From the NCBI RefSeq assembly GCF_030409215.1, contig NZ_JAUFPL010000028.1, forward strand, positions 243,220 to 307,219: a DNA stretch of 64,000 bases, read 5' to 3'. Below are positions 29,804 through 39,408 of this stretch, one piece after another (positions within the stretch are counted from its first letter, which is position 1; each line of letters opens with the position of its first letter). Below the pieces are notes generated by a model. It was not told the origin of the DNA, did not search any database, and saw nothing but the letters and a program-made list of their open reading frames with translations. The stretch is from Halomonas ramblicola. Lineage in GTDB: Bacteria; Pseudomonadota; Gammaproteobacteria; Pseudomonadales; Halomonadaceae. Made by a program: the position numbers and the translations under genes.

Positions 29804-30598
29804 ATGCGCAAGACACTGCTCAACGCCCTGCTGGCTTCCACCCTCACCCTGGGCGCGGGCAGCGCCCTGGCCGACGAGCACGCCATCAAGGTCGGCACCG
29901 TCGCCGGCCCCGAGACCGAGGTAATGGAGGTGGCCGCCGAGATCGCCAGCCGCGAGTACGGTCTGGAGGTGGAGATCATCGAGTTCACCGACTACGTCAC
30001 CCCCAACGCTGCCCTGGCCGACGGCAGCCTGGACGCCAACGCCTACCAGCACGAGCCCTACATGCGCTCCATGGTGGAGGACCGCGGCTATGACTTCGCC
30101 GTGGCCGGCTACACCTTCGTCTACCCGATCGGCGCCTACTCCGAGAAGTACGACAGCATCGAGGAGCTGCCGGACGGGGCCACCATCGCCCTGCCCAACG
30201 ACCCCTCCAACGAGGGCCGCGCCCTGATCCTGATGCACAACCTGGAACTGATCGAGCTCGCCGACCCGGAGAACCTGGAGGCCACCCCCCTGGACGTCGT
30301 GGCCAACCCCCACGACTACGAGTTCCGCGAGATCGAGGCCGCCCAGCTGCCGCGGGTACTGCCCGACGTGGACCTGGCCTTCATCAACAACACCTTCGCC
30401 CAGCCCGCCGGCCTGACCCTGGACGACGCCCTGATCAAGGAAGGGCCGGAATCGCCCTACGTCAACCTGATCGCCGTGCGTGCCGGCGACGAGGAGCGCG
30501 AGGCGATCCAACAGTTGGTCGCGGCCTACCAGACCGACGAGGTCGAGGCCAAGGCCGAGGAGCTGTTCGGGGCGCAGGCGGTGCCCGGCTGGAAATAA
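29804..30598 (+). CDS. metQ: Methionine-binding protein MetQ (NlpA family)
   Basis: A 264-residue periplasmic binding protein of the MetQ/NlpA family. The signal peptide RKTLLNALLASTLTLGAG ends in ALADEHA; no lipobox cysteine is present, so it is a soluble periplasmic protein rather than a lipoprotein. Conserved family runs include YVTPNAALADGSLDANAYQHEPY, ALPNDPSNEGRAL and FINNTFA. An in-frame ATG at 29783 exists, but a perfect AGGAGGT eight bases before 29804 fixes the start there. It is followed four bases later by the methionine sulfoxide reductase gene. Confidence 0.95.
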   Translation: MRKTLLNALLASTLTLGAGSALADEHAIKVGTVAGPETEVMEVAAEIASREYGLEVEIIEFTDYVTPNAALADGSLDANAYQHEPYMRSMVEDRGYDFAVAGYTFVYPIGAYSEKYDSIEELPDGATIALPNDPSNEGRALILMHNLELIELADPENLEATPLDVVANPHDYEFREIEAAQLPRVLPDVDLAFINNTFAQPAGLTLDDALIKEGPESPYVNLIAVRAGDEEREAIQQLVAAYQTDEVEAKAEELFGAQAVPGWK

Positions 30599-30602
30599 CC
30601 CC

Positions 30603-31061
30603 ATGATGCCCGACTACGCCCTGCTCGCCCGCCAGCTCGCGGCCCTGCTCGACACCCGCGACTGGCTGACCAACAGCGCCCAGACCTGCGCCTTCCTGAT
30701 GCAGGAGATCCCCCACCTCAACTGGGTCGGCTTCTACCTGCAGCGCGAGCCGGAAGTGCTCGCGCTGGGCCCCTTCCAGGGCAAGCCGGCCTGCCACCCC
30801 ATCCCCTTCGACAGGGGGGTGTGCGGGGCGGCGGCGCGCACGCGCGAGACCCAGCGAGTGGATGACGTCCACGCCGTGGCCGAGCATATCGCCTGCGACG
30901 CCGCCTCCAACGCCGAGCTGGTGGTGCCAATCGTGGCGGGGGACCGCCTGTGGGGCGTTCTGGACCTGGACAGCCCGCTGAAGGGGCGCTTCGGCGACGC
31001 CGACCGGGCCGGCATCGAGGCCCTGGCGGCGGTGTTCGTCGCGCACAGCGAGCTCACATAG
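30603..31061 (+). CDS. msrC: Free methionine-R-sulfoxide reductase (GAF domain)
   Basis: A 152-residue single-GAF-domain protein. Three cysteines at positions 64, 74 and 98 have exactly the spacing (10 and 24) of the catalytic Cys84, Cys94 and Cys118 of the E. coli enzyme, and the surrounding motifs (GPFQGKPAC, GVCGAA, IACDA.SNAELVVP) match. It reduces free methionine-(R)-sulfoxide in the cytoplasm. Lying four bases after metQ, it is probably in the met operon and would repair oxidised methionine taken up by MetNIQ. Confidence 0.9.
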   Translation: MMPDYALLARQLAALLDTRDWLTNSAQTCAFLMQEIPHLNWVGFYLQREPEVLALGPFQGKPACHPIPFDRGVCGAAARTRETQRVDDVHAVAEHIACDAASNAELVVPIVAGDRLWGVLDLDSPLKGRFGDADRAGIEALAAVFVAHSELT

Positions 31062-31064
31062 CAC

Positions 31065-31093
31065 GACGCCCCGCAGCAGGGCTGCGGGGCGTC
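31065..31093 (+). terminator. Strong hairpin terminator after the met operon
   Basis: A perfect 13-bp stem (GACGCCCCGCAGC / GCTGCGGGGCGTC) with a 3-base loop begins four bases after the msrC stop and ends 11 bases before the convergent tRNA gene. No long T-run, but the stem is very stable and may serve both strands. Confidence 0.7.
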
Positions 31094-31103
31094 GCGTCGA
31101 AGC

Positions 31104-31180
31104 TGGTAGGACCAGGCGGATTTGAACCGCCGACCTCCACGATGTCAACGTGGCGCTCTAACCAACTGAGCTATGGTCCT
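31104..31180 (-). tRNA. tRNA-Val (anticodon GAC)
   Basis: A complete 77-base gene including encoded CCA. The acceptor stem AGGACCA/TGGTCCT, the D arm GCTCAGTTGGTTAGAGC, the anticodon stem CCACG/CGTGG around loop TTGACAT (anticodon GAC), and the T arm GGCGG-TTCAAAT-CCGCC all pair. It reads valine codons GUC and GUU. Confidence 0.97.
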
Positions 31181-31207
31181 GGAGGCTGTCATCGAGTCGC
31201 AGTGCGG

Positions 31208-31284
31208 TGGTAGGACCAGGCGGATTTGAACCGCCGACCTCCACGATGTCAACGTGGCGCTCTAACCAACTGAGCTATGGTCCT
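31208..31284 (-). tRNA. tRNA-Val (anticodon GAC), tandem copy
   Basis: Identical in all 77 bases to the copy at 31104-31180, from which it is separated by 27 bases. The pair is probably one transcript and arose by tandem duplication. Confidence 0.97.
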
Positions 31285-31371
31285 GCCTCGACCCGAAGCG
31301 GCCGCCGAGGCGGCTTCACCGCCCCGGCAACGGATGCATATAGTACCGATTCGCCAGCATTTTGCAAGCCT

Positions 31372-32859
31372 TCAGCGGTCGCTTTTGACCCGCTCGACCG
31401 CCTCCTGCCAGCCGCGATAGAGCCGTTCGCGCTCGGCCGCGTCCATCTGCGGCGTGAAGCGCCTCTCGCACTGCCAGAGGCCGGCGATCTCGTCGAGGTC
31501 CCGGTACCAGCCCAGCCGCAGCCCGGCCAGGTAGGCGGCCCCCAGGGCGGTGGTCTCGAGCACCGTGGGGCGATCCACCTGCTGGCCCAGCATGTCGGCC
31601 AGGAACTGCATGACCCAGTTGTTGGCCACCATGCCGCCATCGACCCTCAGGGTGTCGGGTGTCGCGGCCATGTCGTCGCTCATGCAGGCCTGGAGGTCGC
31701 GGGTCTGGTAGCAGACCGCCTGCAGGCCGGCGGCGACGATCTCGGCGATGCCGGTGTCGCGGGTCAGGCCGAAGATGGCGCCGCGCGCCTTGGGGTCCCA
31801 GTGGGGGGCACCCAGGCCGGTGAAGGCCGGCACCAGGTAGACGCTGTGCCCCGAGCGCGTCCGACGGGCCAGGGCCTCGGTCTCGGCGGCGTCGGCGAAC
31901 AACCGCAGGCCGTCACGCAGCCACTGCACCGTGGCCCCGGCAACGAAGATGCTGCCCTCCATGGCGTAGGTAGGCCTGCCGTGCAGGCGGTAGCCGACGG
32001 TGGTCAGCAGGCGATTGCGCGAGCGCTCGGCCTTGTCGCCGGTGTTGACGATCATGAAGCAGCCGGTGCCGTAGGTGCTCTTGCCCATGCCCGGCGAGAA
32101 GCACGCCTGGCCGACCAGCGCCGCCTGCTGGTCCCCGGCCACGCCGGCGATGGGCAGTTCACCGCCCAGCCAGCGGGCGTCGACGCGACCGAAGTCGTCG
32201 CTGGAATCCTTCACCTCGGGCAGCAGCGAGTCGGGGATGCCGAACAGCGCCAGCAGCTCCGGATCCCAGCGCTGCTCGTGGATGTTGAACAGGGCGGTAC
32301 GCGAGGCATTGGTGGCATCGGTGGCGTGCACCCGCCCCCCGGTCAGGCGCCAGATCAGGAAGGTGTCGATCGTGCCGAAGGCGAGCTCGCCACGCTCGGC
32401 GCGCTCGCGGGCCCCCGCCACGTTGTCGAGCAGCCAGGCCAGCTTGGTGGCCGAGAAGTAAGGATCGATCAGCAGCCCGGTGCGCGACTGCACGGCATCC
32501 AGGTGGCCGGCCTCGCGCAGCGCCTGGCAGCTGTCGGCGGTACGCCGGTCCTGCCAGACGATGGCGTTGTGCAGCGGCTCACCGGTGACCCGATCCCACA
32601 GCAGGGTGGTCTCGCGCTGGTTGGTGATACCCACCCCGACTACCTCGTCGAGCCCGACCCCGGCCCGCTCGATCGCCTCGCGACAGGTGGCCAGCACGCT
32701 CTCCCAGATCGCCTCAGGGTCGTGCTCCACCCAGCCGTCGCGGGGGAAGTGCTGGGGGAATTCGCGCTGCGCCGAGGCCAGGTTGCGACCCGAACGGTCG
32801 AAGAGGATGGCGCGCGAACTGGTGGTGCCCTGGTCGATGGCAAGCAGATAGTCGCCCAT
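31372..32859 (-). CDS. glpK: Glycerol kinase
   Basis: A 495-residue FGGY-family kinase that phosphorylates glycerol to sn-glycerol-3-phosphate in the cytoplasm. The N-terminal ATPase motif [15 protein letters not shown], the glycerol-binding segment [10 protein letters not shown] and [16 protein letters not shown]-like [14 protein letters not shown], and the C-terminal FGGY signature region [21 protein letters not shown] are all seen. Length is close to E. coli (502). The start at 32859 has AGGAG six bases upstream. It is divergent from glpR, with a GlpR-like operator 17 bases before its start. Confidence 0.97.
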   Translation of the reverse strand: MGDYLLAIDQGTTSSRAILFDRSGRNLASAQREFPQHFPRDGWVEHDPEAIWESVLATCREAIERAGVGLDEVVGVGITNQRETTLLWDRVTGEPLHNAIVWQDRRTADSCQALREAGHLDAVQSRTGLLIDPYFSATKLAWLLDNVAGARERAERGELAFGTIDTFLIWRLTGGRVHATDATNASRTALFNIHEQRWDPELLALFGIPDSLLPEVKDSSDDFGRVDARWLGGELPIAGVAGDQQAALVGQACFSPGMGKSTYGTGCFMIVNTGDKAERSRNRLLTTVGYRLHGRPTYAMEGSIFVAGATVQWLRDGLRLFADAAETEALARRTRSGHSVYLVPAFTGLGAPHWDPKARGAIFGLTRDTGIAEIVAAGLQAVCYQTRDLQACMSDDMAATPDTLRVDGGMVANNWVMQFLADMLGQQVDRPTVLETTALGAAYLAGLRLGWYRDLDEIAGLWQCERRFTPQMDAAERERLYRGWQEAVERVKSDR

Positions 32860-32875
32860 GGAGGCTCCTGTGGAA

Positions 32876-32895
32876 AATGTTCGTTTATAATCATT
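32876..32895. promoter_or_regulatory. GlpR-like operator between glpK and glpR
   Basis: The left half AATGTTCGTT fits the WATGTTCGWT half-site consensus exactly, and the adjacent right half TATAATCATT fits at 6 of 10, giving 16 of 20 overall. On the minus strand it covers a TATAAA that may be the glpK -10 box, so binding would block glpK transcription. Confidence 0.55.
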
Positions 32896-33009
32896 CAGGG
32901 TACCGCGCCGTGTTCGGAAATCTCTACGACCATGGTCGCACGCCACCGCGCCGTCACTGCCTAACCGCCTCGCCATCGCCTACACTGGCGCCAGCCACAG
33001 GGAGACGCC

Positions 33010-33774
33010 ATGAATCAGCAACAACGCCACGACGCCATCGTCGAACTGGTCCGCCGCGAGGGCTACGCCAGCATCGAGCAGCTCACCGACCACTTCACCG
33101 TCACCCCCCAGACCATCCGTCGCGACCTCAACGCCCTGGCCGAGGAGGGGATGATCCGCCGCGTGCACGGCGGCGCGGGCCTCGAATCGAGCACCGTCAA
33201 CACCGCCTATGCCACGCGCAAGACCCTCAACCTGGATGCCAAGCGTAGCATCGCCCGGCTGCTGGTGAACCGCATCCCCGACCACGCCTCGCTGTTCATC
33301 AACATCGGCACCAGCAACGAGGTGGTCGCCGAGGCCCTGCTCGAGCGCCATCGTGCCCTGGAGGTGATCACCAACAACCTCAACGTGGCGGCGATCCTGC
33401 AGCACAAGGAAGACTTCAATGTGATCATCGCCGGCGGCCAGGTGCGCTCCCGCGACGGCGGCATCATCGGCGAGGCGACCATCGACTTCATCAACCAGTT
33501 CAAGGTGGACTTCGGGCTCATCGGCATCAGCGGCATCGACGAGGACGGCTCGCTGCTGGAGTTCGACTACCAGGAAGTGCGCGTCGCCCAGGCCATCATC
33601 CAGAACTCGCGCCAGGTCTACCTGGCCGCCGACCACTCCAAGTTCCACCGCAACCCCTCCGTGCGCCAGGGCAACGTCACCCAGATCGATGCCCTCTTCA
33701 CCGACCGCCGCCCGCCCCAGCCCATCTGCCAGTTGATGGAGAGCCACGACGTGGCGCTGCATATCGCCGACTGA
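33010..33774 (+). CDS. glpR: DeoR-family glycerol-3-phosphate regulon repressor GlpR
   Basis: A 254-residue regulator. The N-terminal DeoR helix-turn-helix (about residues 6-57) contains QQRHDAIVELVRREGYASIEQL and VTPQTIRRDLN, ending in the family motif RVHGGAG. The C-terminal sugar-phosphate sensor domain carries LFINIGTSNE, VIIAGGQVRSRDGGIIG, DFGLIGISGIDEDGSLLEFDYQE and AADHSKF, matching GlpR. It would be released from DNA by glycerol-3-phosphate. Flanked by glpK and a glpD, and three GlpR-like sites occur in the window, one of them in its own upstream region. Confidence 0.95.
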   Translation: MNQQQRHDAIVELVRREGYASIEQLTDHFTVTPQTIRRDLNALAEEGMIRRVHGGAGLESSTVNTAYATRKTLNLDAKRSIARLLVNRIPDHASLFINIGTSNEVVAEALLERHRALEVITNNLNVAAILQHKEDFNVIIAGGQVRSRDGGIIGEATIDFINQFKVDFGLIGISGIDEDGSLLEFDYQEVRVAQAIIQNSRQVYLAADHSKFHRNPSVRQGNVTQIDALFTDRRPPQPICQLMESHDVALHIAD

Positions 33775-33800
33775 GGCATCGCCCTCCCCCGTCGACACGG

Positions 33801-33827
33801 GAAAGCGAAACCGTCGGGTTCGCTTTC
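33801..33827 (+). terminator. Hairpin after glpR
   Basis: GAAAGCGAAACC pairs with GGTTCGCTTTC, 11 bp with one bulged A and a GTCG loop, starting 27 bases after the glpR stop. It may separate glpR from the downstream glpD, which has its own promoter region. Confidence 0.5.
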
Positions 33828-33833
33828 ATCCAC

Positions 33834-33876
33834 TTGATGTTCTATTTTGAATCCTATATTTTCGGTTACGAAACAC
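33834..33876 (+). promoter_or_regulatory. Promoter region of second glpD with weak GlpR-like site
   Basis: TTGATG (33834-33839) with TATTTT 17 bases later is a possible promoter. The segment 33857-33876 (left half TATTTTCGGT, 8 of 10; right half 5 of 10) fits the GlpR consensus weakly and contains a TTTCG-GTTA-CGAAA inverted repeat. Confidence 0.35.
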
Positions 33877-33916
33877 CACGCTCCCGTGCACGGTCGACAC
33901 CCGATGGAGGGCAAGC

Positions 33917-35440
33917 ATGCAGCACAGTCACCAGACGCCGCCCCTGGACATGTTCGTCGTCGGCGGCGGCATCAACGGTACCGGCATCGCCAACGACGCG
34001 GCCGGCCGCGGCCTGTCGGTGGCCCTGTGCGAGCAGGGCGACCTGGCGTCGGCCACCTCCTCGGCCAGCAGCAAGCTGATCCACGGCGGCCTGCGCTACC
34101 TGGAGCACCGCGAGTTCCGCCTGGTGAGTGAAGCGCTGCACGAGCGCGAGATACTGCTCGCCAAGGCACCGCACATCATCCGGCCGATGCGCTTCATCCT
34201 GCCCCACCGGCCGCACCTGCGGCCGGCCTGGATGCTCCGCGCCGGCCTGTTCCTCTACGACCACCTGGGCCGGCGCAAGCGGCTGCCGGGCTCCCGGGCC
34301 CTGCGCTTCGGCCCGCGGTCGCCACTCGCACCCGGCATCCGGCGCGGCTTCGAGTACTCCGACTGCTGGGTGGACGATGCCCGCCTGGTGGTACTCAACG
34401 CCCGACAGGCCGCCGACCAGGGGGCCGAGATCCTGGTGCGCACCCGCTGCATCGCCACCCGTGAGGTGAACGGCCGGTGGGAGGTCGAGCTCGAGGATAC
34501 GCGCAGCGGCGCGCGTTTCCTGCGCCACGCCCGGACCCTGGTCAACGCCGCCGGTCCCTGGGTGGAACGGGTGGTGCGCCGGCAGGCCGGCCGCGATTCC
34601 CGCTACACCATCCGCATGATCCAGGGCAGCCACCTGATCGTGCCACGGCTCAATCACGACGACCGCGCCTTCATTCTCCAGCACCACGACGGCCGCATCG
34701 TCTTCGTGCTGCCCTGGGAGAACGACTTCAGCCTGATCGGCACCACCGACCGCCGCTACCGCGGAGACCCGGCCGAGGTCGCCGCCGACGAGGAGGAGAT
34801 CGACTACCTGCTGGGCGTGGTCAACGACCACTTCCGGCACCGGCTCACCCACGACGACGTGATCCGCACCTTCTCGGGCGTCAGGCCGTTGTGTGACGAC
34901 GAGTCCGCCGAGCCCTCGGCCATGACCCGCGACTACACCCTGTCGCTGGACGACTCGGGCGCCCCGCTGCTGTCGATCTTCGGCGGCAAGATCACCACCT
35001 ACCGCAAGCTGGCCGAGGCCGCCCTGGACAGCCTGGCACCGCATCTGCCCGACATGGGCCGCCCCTGGACATCCACGGCGCCGCTGCCCGGCGGCGACAT
35101 CGACGACCCGGCGTCCTTCGCCGCGGCACTGCTCGCCGACTACCCCTGGCTCGGCGAGACGCGCGCGGGACGCTTCGCGCGCAGCTATGGCTCGCTGTGC
35201 CGGGAGTTCCTGGCCGGTGCCGGCGCCGAGGCCGACCTCGGCGAGGCCTTCGGTGCCGGGCTCACCGCCCGCGAGGTGGACTACCTCGTCGCGCGCGAGT
35301 GGGCCGAGCGCGTCGAGGACATCCTGTGGCGGCGCACCAAGCTCGACGTGCGCGTCACCGCCCCCCAGCGCCGGCGCCTGGCCGCCTACCTGAACGCCCG
35401 CAGCGCGCGTCCGGGCCTTCCCCGCGCGGCGCTCGCCTGA
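33917..35440 (+). CDS. glpD: Glycerol-3-phosphate dehydrogenase (FAD, respiratory), glpR-linked copy
   Basis: A 507-residue flavoprotein oxidising glycerol-3-phosphate at the membrane. FAD motif MFVVGGGINGTGIANDAAGRG is at residues 12-32; LIHGGLRYLEHREFRLV, NAAGPWVE, IGTTDRRY and LSIFGGKITTYRKLAE are canonical. Length equals E. coli GlpD (501) and the sequence is closer to it than the copy in the ABC operon. GGAGGG precedes the start. Together with glpK and glpR it makes the classical glycerol-3-phosphate catabolic cluster; glpF is absent, which fits uptake by the ABC transporter. Confidence 0.95.
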   Translation: MQHSHQTPPLDMFVVGGGINGTGIANDAAGRGLSVALCEQGDLASATSSASSKLIHGGLRYLEHREFRLVSEALHEREILLAKAPHIIRPMRFILPHRPHLRPAWMLRAGLFLYDHLGRRKRLPGSRALRFGPRSPLAPGIRRGFEYSDCWVDDARLVVLNARQAADQGAEILVRTRCIATREVNGRWEVELEDTRSGARFLRHARTLVNAAGPWVERVVRRQAGRDSRYTIRMIQGSHLIVPRLNHDDRAFILQHHDGRIVFVLPWENDFSLIGTTDRRYRGDPAEVAADEEEIDYLLGVVNDHFRHRLTHDDVIRTFSGVRPLCDDESAEPSAMTRDYTLSLDDSGAPLLSIFGGKITTYRKLAEAALDSLAPHLPDMGRPWTSTAPLPGGDIDDPASFAAALLADYPWLGETRAGRFARSYGSLCREFLAGAGAEADLGEAFGAGLTAREVDYLVAREWAERVEDILWRRTKLDVRVTAPQRRRLAAYLNARSARPGLPRAALA

Positions 35441-35511
35441 AGGCTCCGCCGCTCGTCGACCGGCATGCCGGCGGGGTATGCTCGGGCCATCTCGACGAAG
35501 GGAGTCGTGCC

Positions 35512-36576
35512 ATGCTGTCCCCGATCCTGGCCCTGCTTGGTCTGCTGCTGCTGGGCGTGACACTGCTGCCGCGGCTGCCCGTGACCTGGTGGTGGATCCG
35601 CGCCGCCGAGTTCCCGCGCCTGCAGCTCGCCGCCCTGGCCCTGGCGATCCTGCTCGCCGCCTGGTGGTCCGAGCCCCCCTGGTCCTGGATCACCCGGACG
35701 GCGACCCTCGCCACCCTGGTGATCCAGCTCGCCTACATCCTGCCCTGGACGCGTTTCTGGCCGGTGCAGGTGCAGGGCGCCGAACCCGGCCATGAACGGC
35801 GCTGCCTGACCCTGCTGATCGCCAATGTGCTCACCCCCAACCGCAACGCCGAAGGGCTGGTCGCGCTGATCCAGCGGCACGACCCTGACATGGTGCTGAC
35901 CCTGGAGTCCGACGCCTGGTGGCAGGCACGACTCGACGAGGCGCTGGACGCCGACTGGCCGCATGCCGTGAAGATCCCCCTGGACAACCTCTACGGCATG
36001 CACCTCTATTCGCGGCTACCGCTGGTGGACCCGCGCATCGAGTGGCGCATCCAGGACGACATTCCCTCCATCGAGACCGGCGTGACCCTGCCCTGCGGCG
36101 AGGAGATCCGCCTGCACGCCGTGCACCCGCGCCCCCCGGCCCCGGGCGAGAGCGAGGAGTCGCTGTGGCGCGATGCCGAGCTGCTGCTGATCGGCAAGCA
36201 GATCCACGAGAACCCGGTGCCCACTCTGGTGGCCGGCGACCTGAACGACGTGGCCTGGTCGCGCACCACCCGGCTCTTCTGCCGGGTCAGCGGCATGCTC
36301 GACCCACGCCGCGGCCGCGGCATGTTCAGTACCTTTCATGCCCACTACCCGCTGCTGCGCTGGCCCCTGGACCATATCTTCACCAGCGAGCACTTCACCC
36401 TGAAGGCGCTGCGCCGCCTGCCGGGCTTCGGTTCCGACCACTTCCCGATCCTCGCGACCCTCTGCCACCGCCCCTCACGGGCCGACGAGCACGACACCCC
36501 CGAGGCGGACCGCGACGAGCATCACGAGGCGCGCGCCACGATCCGCGAAGGCAAGCAGCGCGAGCAGGAGACCTGA
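35512..36576 (+). CDS. Membrane-anchored endonuclease/exonuclease/phosphatase family protein
   Basis: A 354-residue protein with three N-terminal membrane helices (about residues 3-22, 36-55 and 60-80) and a C-terminal EEP-fold domain facing the periplasm or cytoplasm. Conserved EEP positions are seen in LIANVLTPNRN, VLTLESDAWW (metal-binding Glu), AVHPRPP, AGDLNDVAWS and GSDHFPILA (catalytic Asp/His). The substrate (phosphodiester, lipid or nucleic acid) cannot be told. GGGAG precedes the ATG at 35512. The last 35 residues are charged and probably disordered. It converges on fumC. Confidence 0.85.
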   Translation: MLSPILALLGLLLLGVTLLPRLPVTWWWIRAAEFPRLQLAALALAILLAAWWSEPPWSWITRTATLATLVIQLAYILPWTRFWPVQVQGAEPGHERRCLTLLIANVLTPNRNAEGLVALIQRHDPDMVLTLESDAWWQARLDEALDADWPHAVKIPLDNLYGMHLYSRLPLVDPRIEWRIQDDIPSIETGVTLPCGEEIRLHAVHPRPPAPGESEESLWRDAELLLIGKQIHENPVPTLVAGDLNDVAWSRTTRLFCRVSGMLDPRRGRGMFSTFHAHYPLLRWPLDHIFTSEHFTLKALRRLPGFGSDHFPILATLCHRPSRADEHDTPEADRDEHHEARATIREGKQREQET

Positions 36577-36579
36577 GCC

Positions 36580-36600
36580 CGAAGCGCCGATCTTCCCGCT

Positions 36601-36601
<1 letters not shown>
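36580..36601. repeat. 22-bp intergenic motif shared with 44196-44217
   Basis: CGAAGCGCCG-A-TCTTCCCGCTT lies between two convergent genes and recurs with one mismatch at 44196-44217, again between convergent genes. It may be part of a dispersed repeat family. Confidence 0.5.
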
Positions 36602-37980
<1,379 letters not shown>

Positions 37981-38082
37981 GGCGCTCTCCTCCTGATCGT
38001 GGTGGCGCACTCCCCCTCACCATGGGGCCGGCGGCGTCATCCGGCAAGGTGGCGTGCTGGCGATGACGAATCTTTCCCGGCA

Positions 38083-38124
38083 TGTTGCAATGCACAAGAG
38101 AGGCTGCTATTGTGCATTGCAACA
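38083..38124 (+). promoter_or_regulatory. Phasin promoter inside a perfect 15-bp inverted repeat
   Basis: TGTTGCAATGCACAA (38083-38097) and TTGTGCATTGCAACA (38110-38124) are exact inverse copies with a 12-base spacer. TTGCAA (38085-38090), 17 bases, and TATTGT (38108-38113) read as a sigma-70 promoter whose two boxes each lie in an arm. TGC-rich palindromes are the known type of target for the PHA regulator PhaR, so repression of the phasin gene is likely. Confidence 0.7.
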
Positions 38125-38173
38125 GAGCGGTGATGCCGCTCACCGCCAAAACGTGAAACCTGGAGGTTCCACC

Positions 38174-38557
38174 ATGCTGAACGCTTTCAACTTCGATACC
38201 AAGGCCTTCGACACCAAGCAGGTCGAATCCCTGTTCTTCGGCCCGGCCCGCGCCTACGCCAACCTGGCCGTCGACTACAGCGAGAAGCTGGCCCACGCCC
38301 AGCTGGACGCCACCAAGGCCTACACCGACACCGGCCTGGCCCAGCTGCGCACCCTGCTCAGCGTCAAGGACGCCGAGGGCCTGCGCAGCTACATGGAAGG
38401 CCAGCAGAAGGTCGCCAAGGACCTCGCCGAGCGCCTGAAGGGCGACGCCGAGAAGGTGGTTTCCCTGCAGCAGGACTTCGTCCAGCAGAGCCAGAAGCTG
38501 ACCGAAGAGAACGTCAAGCAGGCGCAGACGACCGCCAGCAAGACCGTCCAGCAGTAA
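38174..38557 (+). CDS. phaP: Phasin family protein (PHA granule-associated)
   Basis: A 127-residue amphipathic, mostly helical protein without signal peptide or membrane segment. The pattern VESLFFGPARAYANLAVDYSEKL followed by a lysine- and glutamine-rich helix (EGQQKVAKDLAERLKGDAEKVVSLQQDFVQQSQKL) fits the phasin_2 family, small proteins coating polyhydroxyalkanoate granules. GGAGG precedes the ATG. A strong double-hairpin terminator follows, making it monocistronic, which fits a very highly expressed granule protein. No PHA synthase is in the window. Confidence 0.88.
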   Translation: MLNAFNFDTKAFDTKQVESLFFGPARAYANLAVDYSEKLAHAQLDATKAYTDTGLAQLRTLLSVKDAEGLRSYMEGQQKVAKDLAERLKGDAEKVVSLQQDFVQQSQKLTEENVKQAQTTASKTVQQ

Positions 38558-38566
38558 GCCCCCGAT

Positions 38567-38631
38567 GACGCCGGCTCGCCGGCGTCGACGGATGCCAGAC
38601 CGCCGCTCCTCGAGCGGCGGTCTGCGTTTTT
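38567..38631 (+). terminator. Double hairpin with T-run after the phasin gene
   Basis: A first stem GACGCCGG/CCGGCGTC (38567-38586) is followed by a perfect 13-bp stem CAGACCGCCGCTC/GAGCGGCGGTCTG (38596-38624), then CGTTTTT. This is a textbook intrinsic terminator. Confidence 0.9.
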
Positions 38632-38713
38632 GTGTGCCGAAGGATCCCCGCCGGCCAGCGTTTGCGCTACCCTCCCGTCAGGCACAGGGCGCCACCGATC
38701 AGGGAGAGAACCG

Positions 38714-39259
38714 ATGAAACGCTGGATACCGTTCGCGCTATCGGGCCTGCTGCTGGCCGGCTGCGAGATCGTGCCCCCCACCCCGTCCCCTACCGAGCGC
38801 ATCGAGGTCATCGAGCGCGGCGAACGCCCGCCGGAGCCCCGCGAGGAAGAACCCCAGCCCACCCCCGGCCGGGCCCCCCGCGAGGTCGCCTTCCCCGAGG
38901 CTGAATATGCCGCCCTGGAGAAGCACGGCAGCGGCGTGATCAGCGGGCGCCTCACCCTGAGTGGCCGGCCGATCGCCGGCGCCGGCATCTCGGTGGCCCC
39001 GGTCACCACCTATTCCGCCGAGGCCGCCGAGAAGGCGCTGGCGGGCATCGCAGTGGAACCCGCCGATCCCCGAGCCCGCGAATACACCCGCACCACGCGC
39101 ACCGACGGCAATGGTCACTTCCGCGTCTCCGATCTCCCTGCCGGGGAGTTCTACGTCTCCGGCAGCGGCCGCGACCCGGCCAGCGGCCAGACCCGGGTGG
39201 TCATCCGCCAGGTCGGCCTGGGCAAGGGCCAGCGGCGCGAGGTCGAGCTGAGCCGCTGA
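38714..39259 (+). CDS. Lipoprotein with carboxypeptidase-regulatory-like domain
   Basis: A 181-residue predicted lipoprotein: signal MKRWIPFALSG with lipobox LLAGC (Cys at about residue 17), then a proline- and glutamate-rich linker (to about residue 65), then a beta-sandwich-like segment (GVISGRLTLSGRPIAGAGISVAP ... TRTDGNGHFRVSDLPAGEFYVSG) that resembles carboxypeptidase-regulatory or Cna-B-type domains. Such domains are extracytoplasmic, often structural. The function is unknown; no operon partner is seen. GGGAG precedes the ATG at 38714. Confidence 0.75.
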   Translation: MKRWIPFALSGLLLAGCEIVPPTPSPTERIEVIERGERPPEPREEEPQPTPGRAPREVAFPEAEYAALEKHGSGVISGRLTLSGRPIAGAGISVAPVTTYSAEAAEKALAGIAVEPADPRAREYTRTTRTDGNGHFRVSDLPAGEFYVSGSGRDPASGQTRVVIRQVGLGKGQRREVELSR

Positions 39260-39408
39260 CGGCTCGGCACCGATCCCGCTGCGGTGCCCTCCCGCCGCCT
39301 GCCGTATTCCACCGCTTGTCGCGAGAAGGACGGCCGGGTGGCTGCTAGGCTGGAAGCTGAGTATCGCGCCCCACGCGGGGACGATATCCGCGTTTCAGGA
39401 GGATCGAC

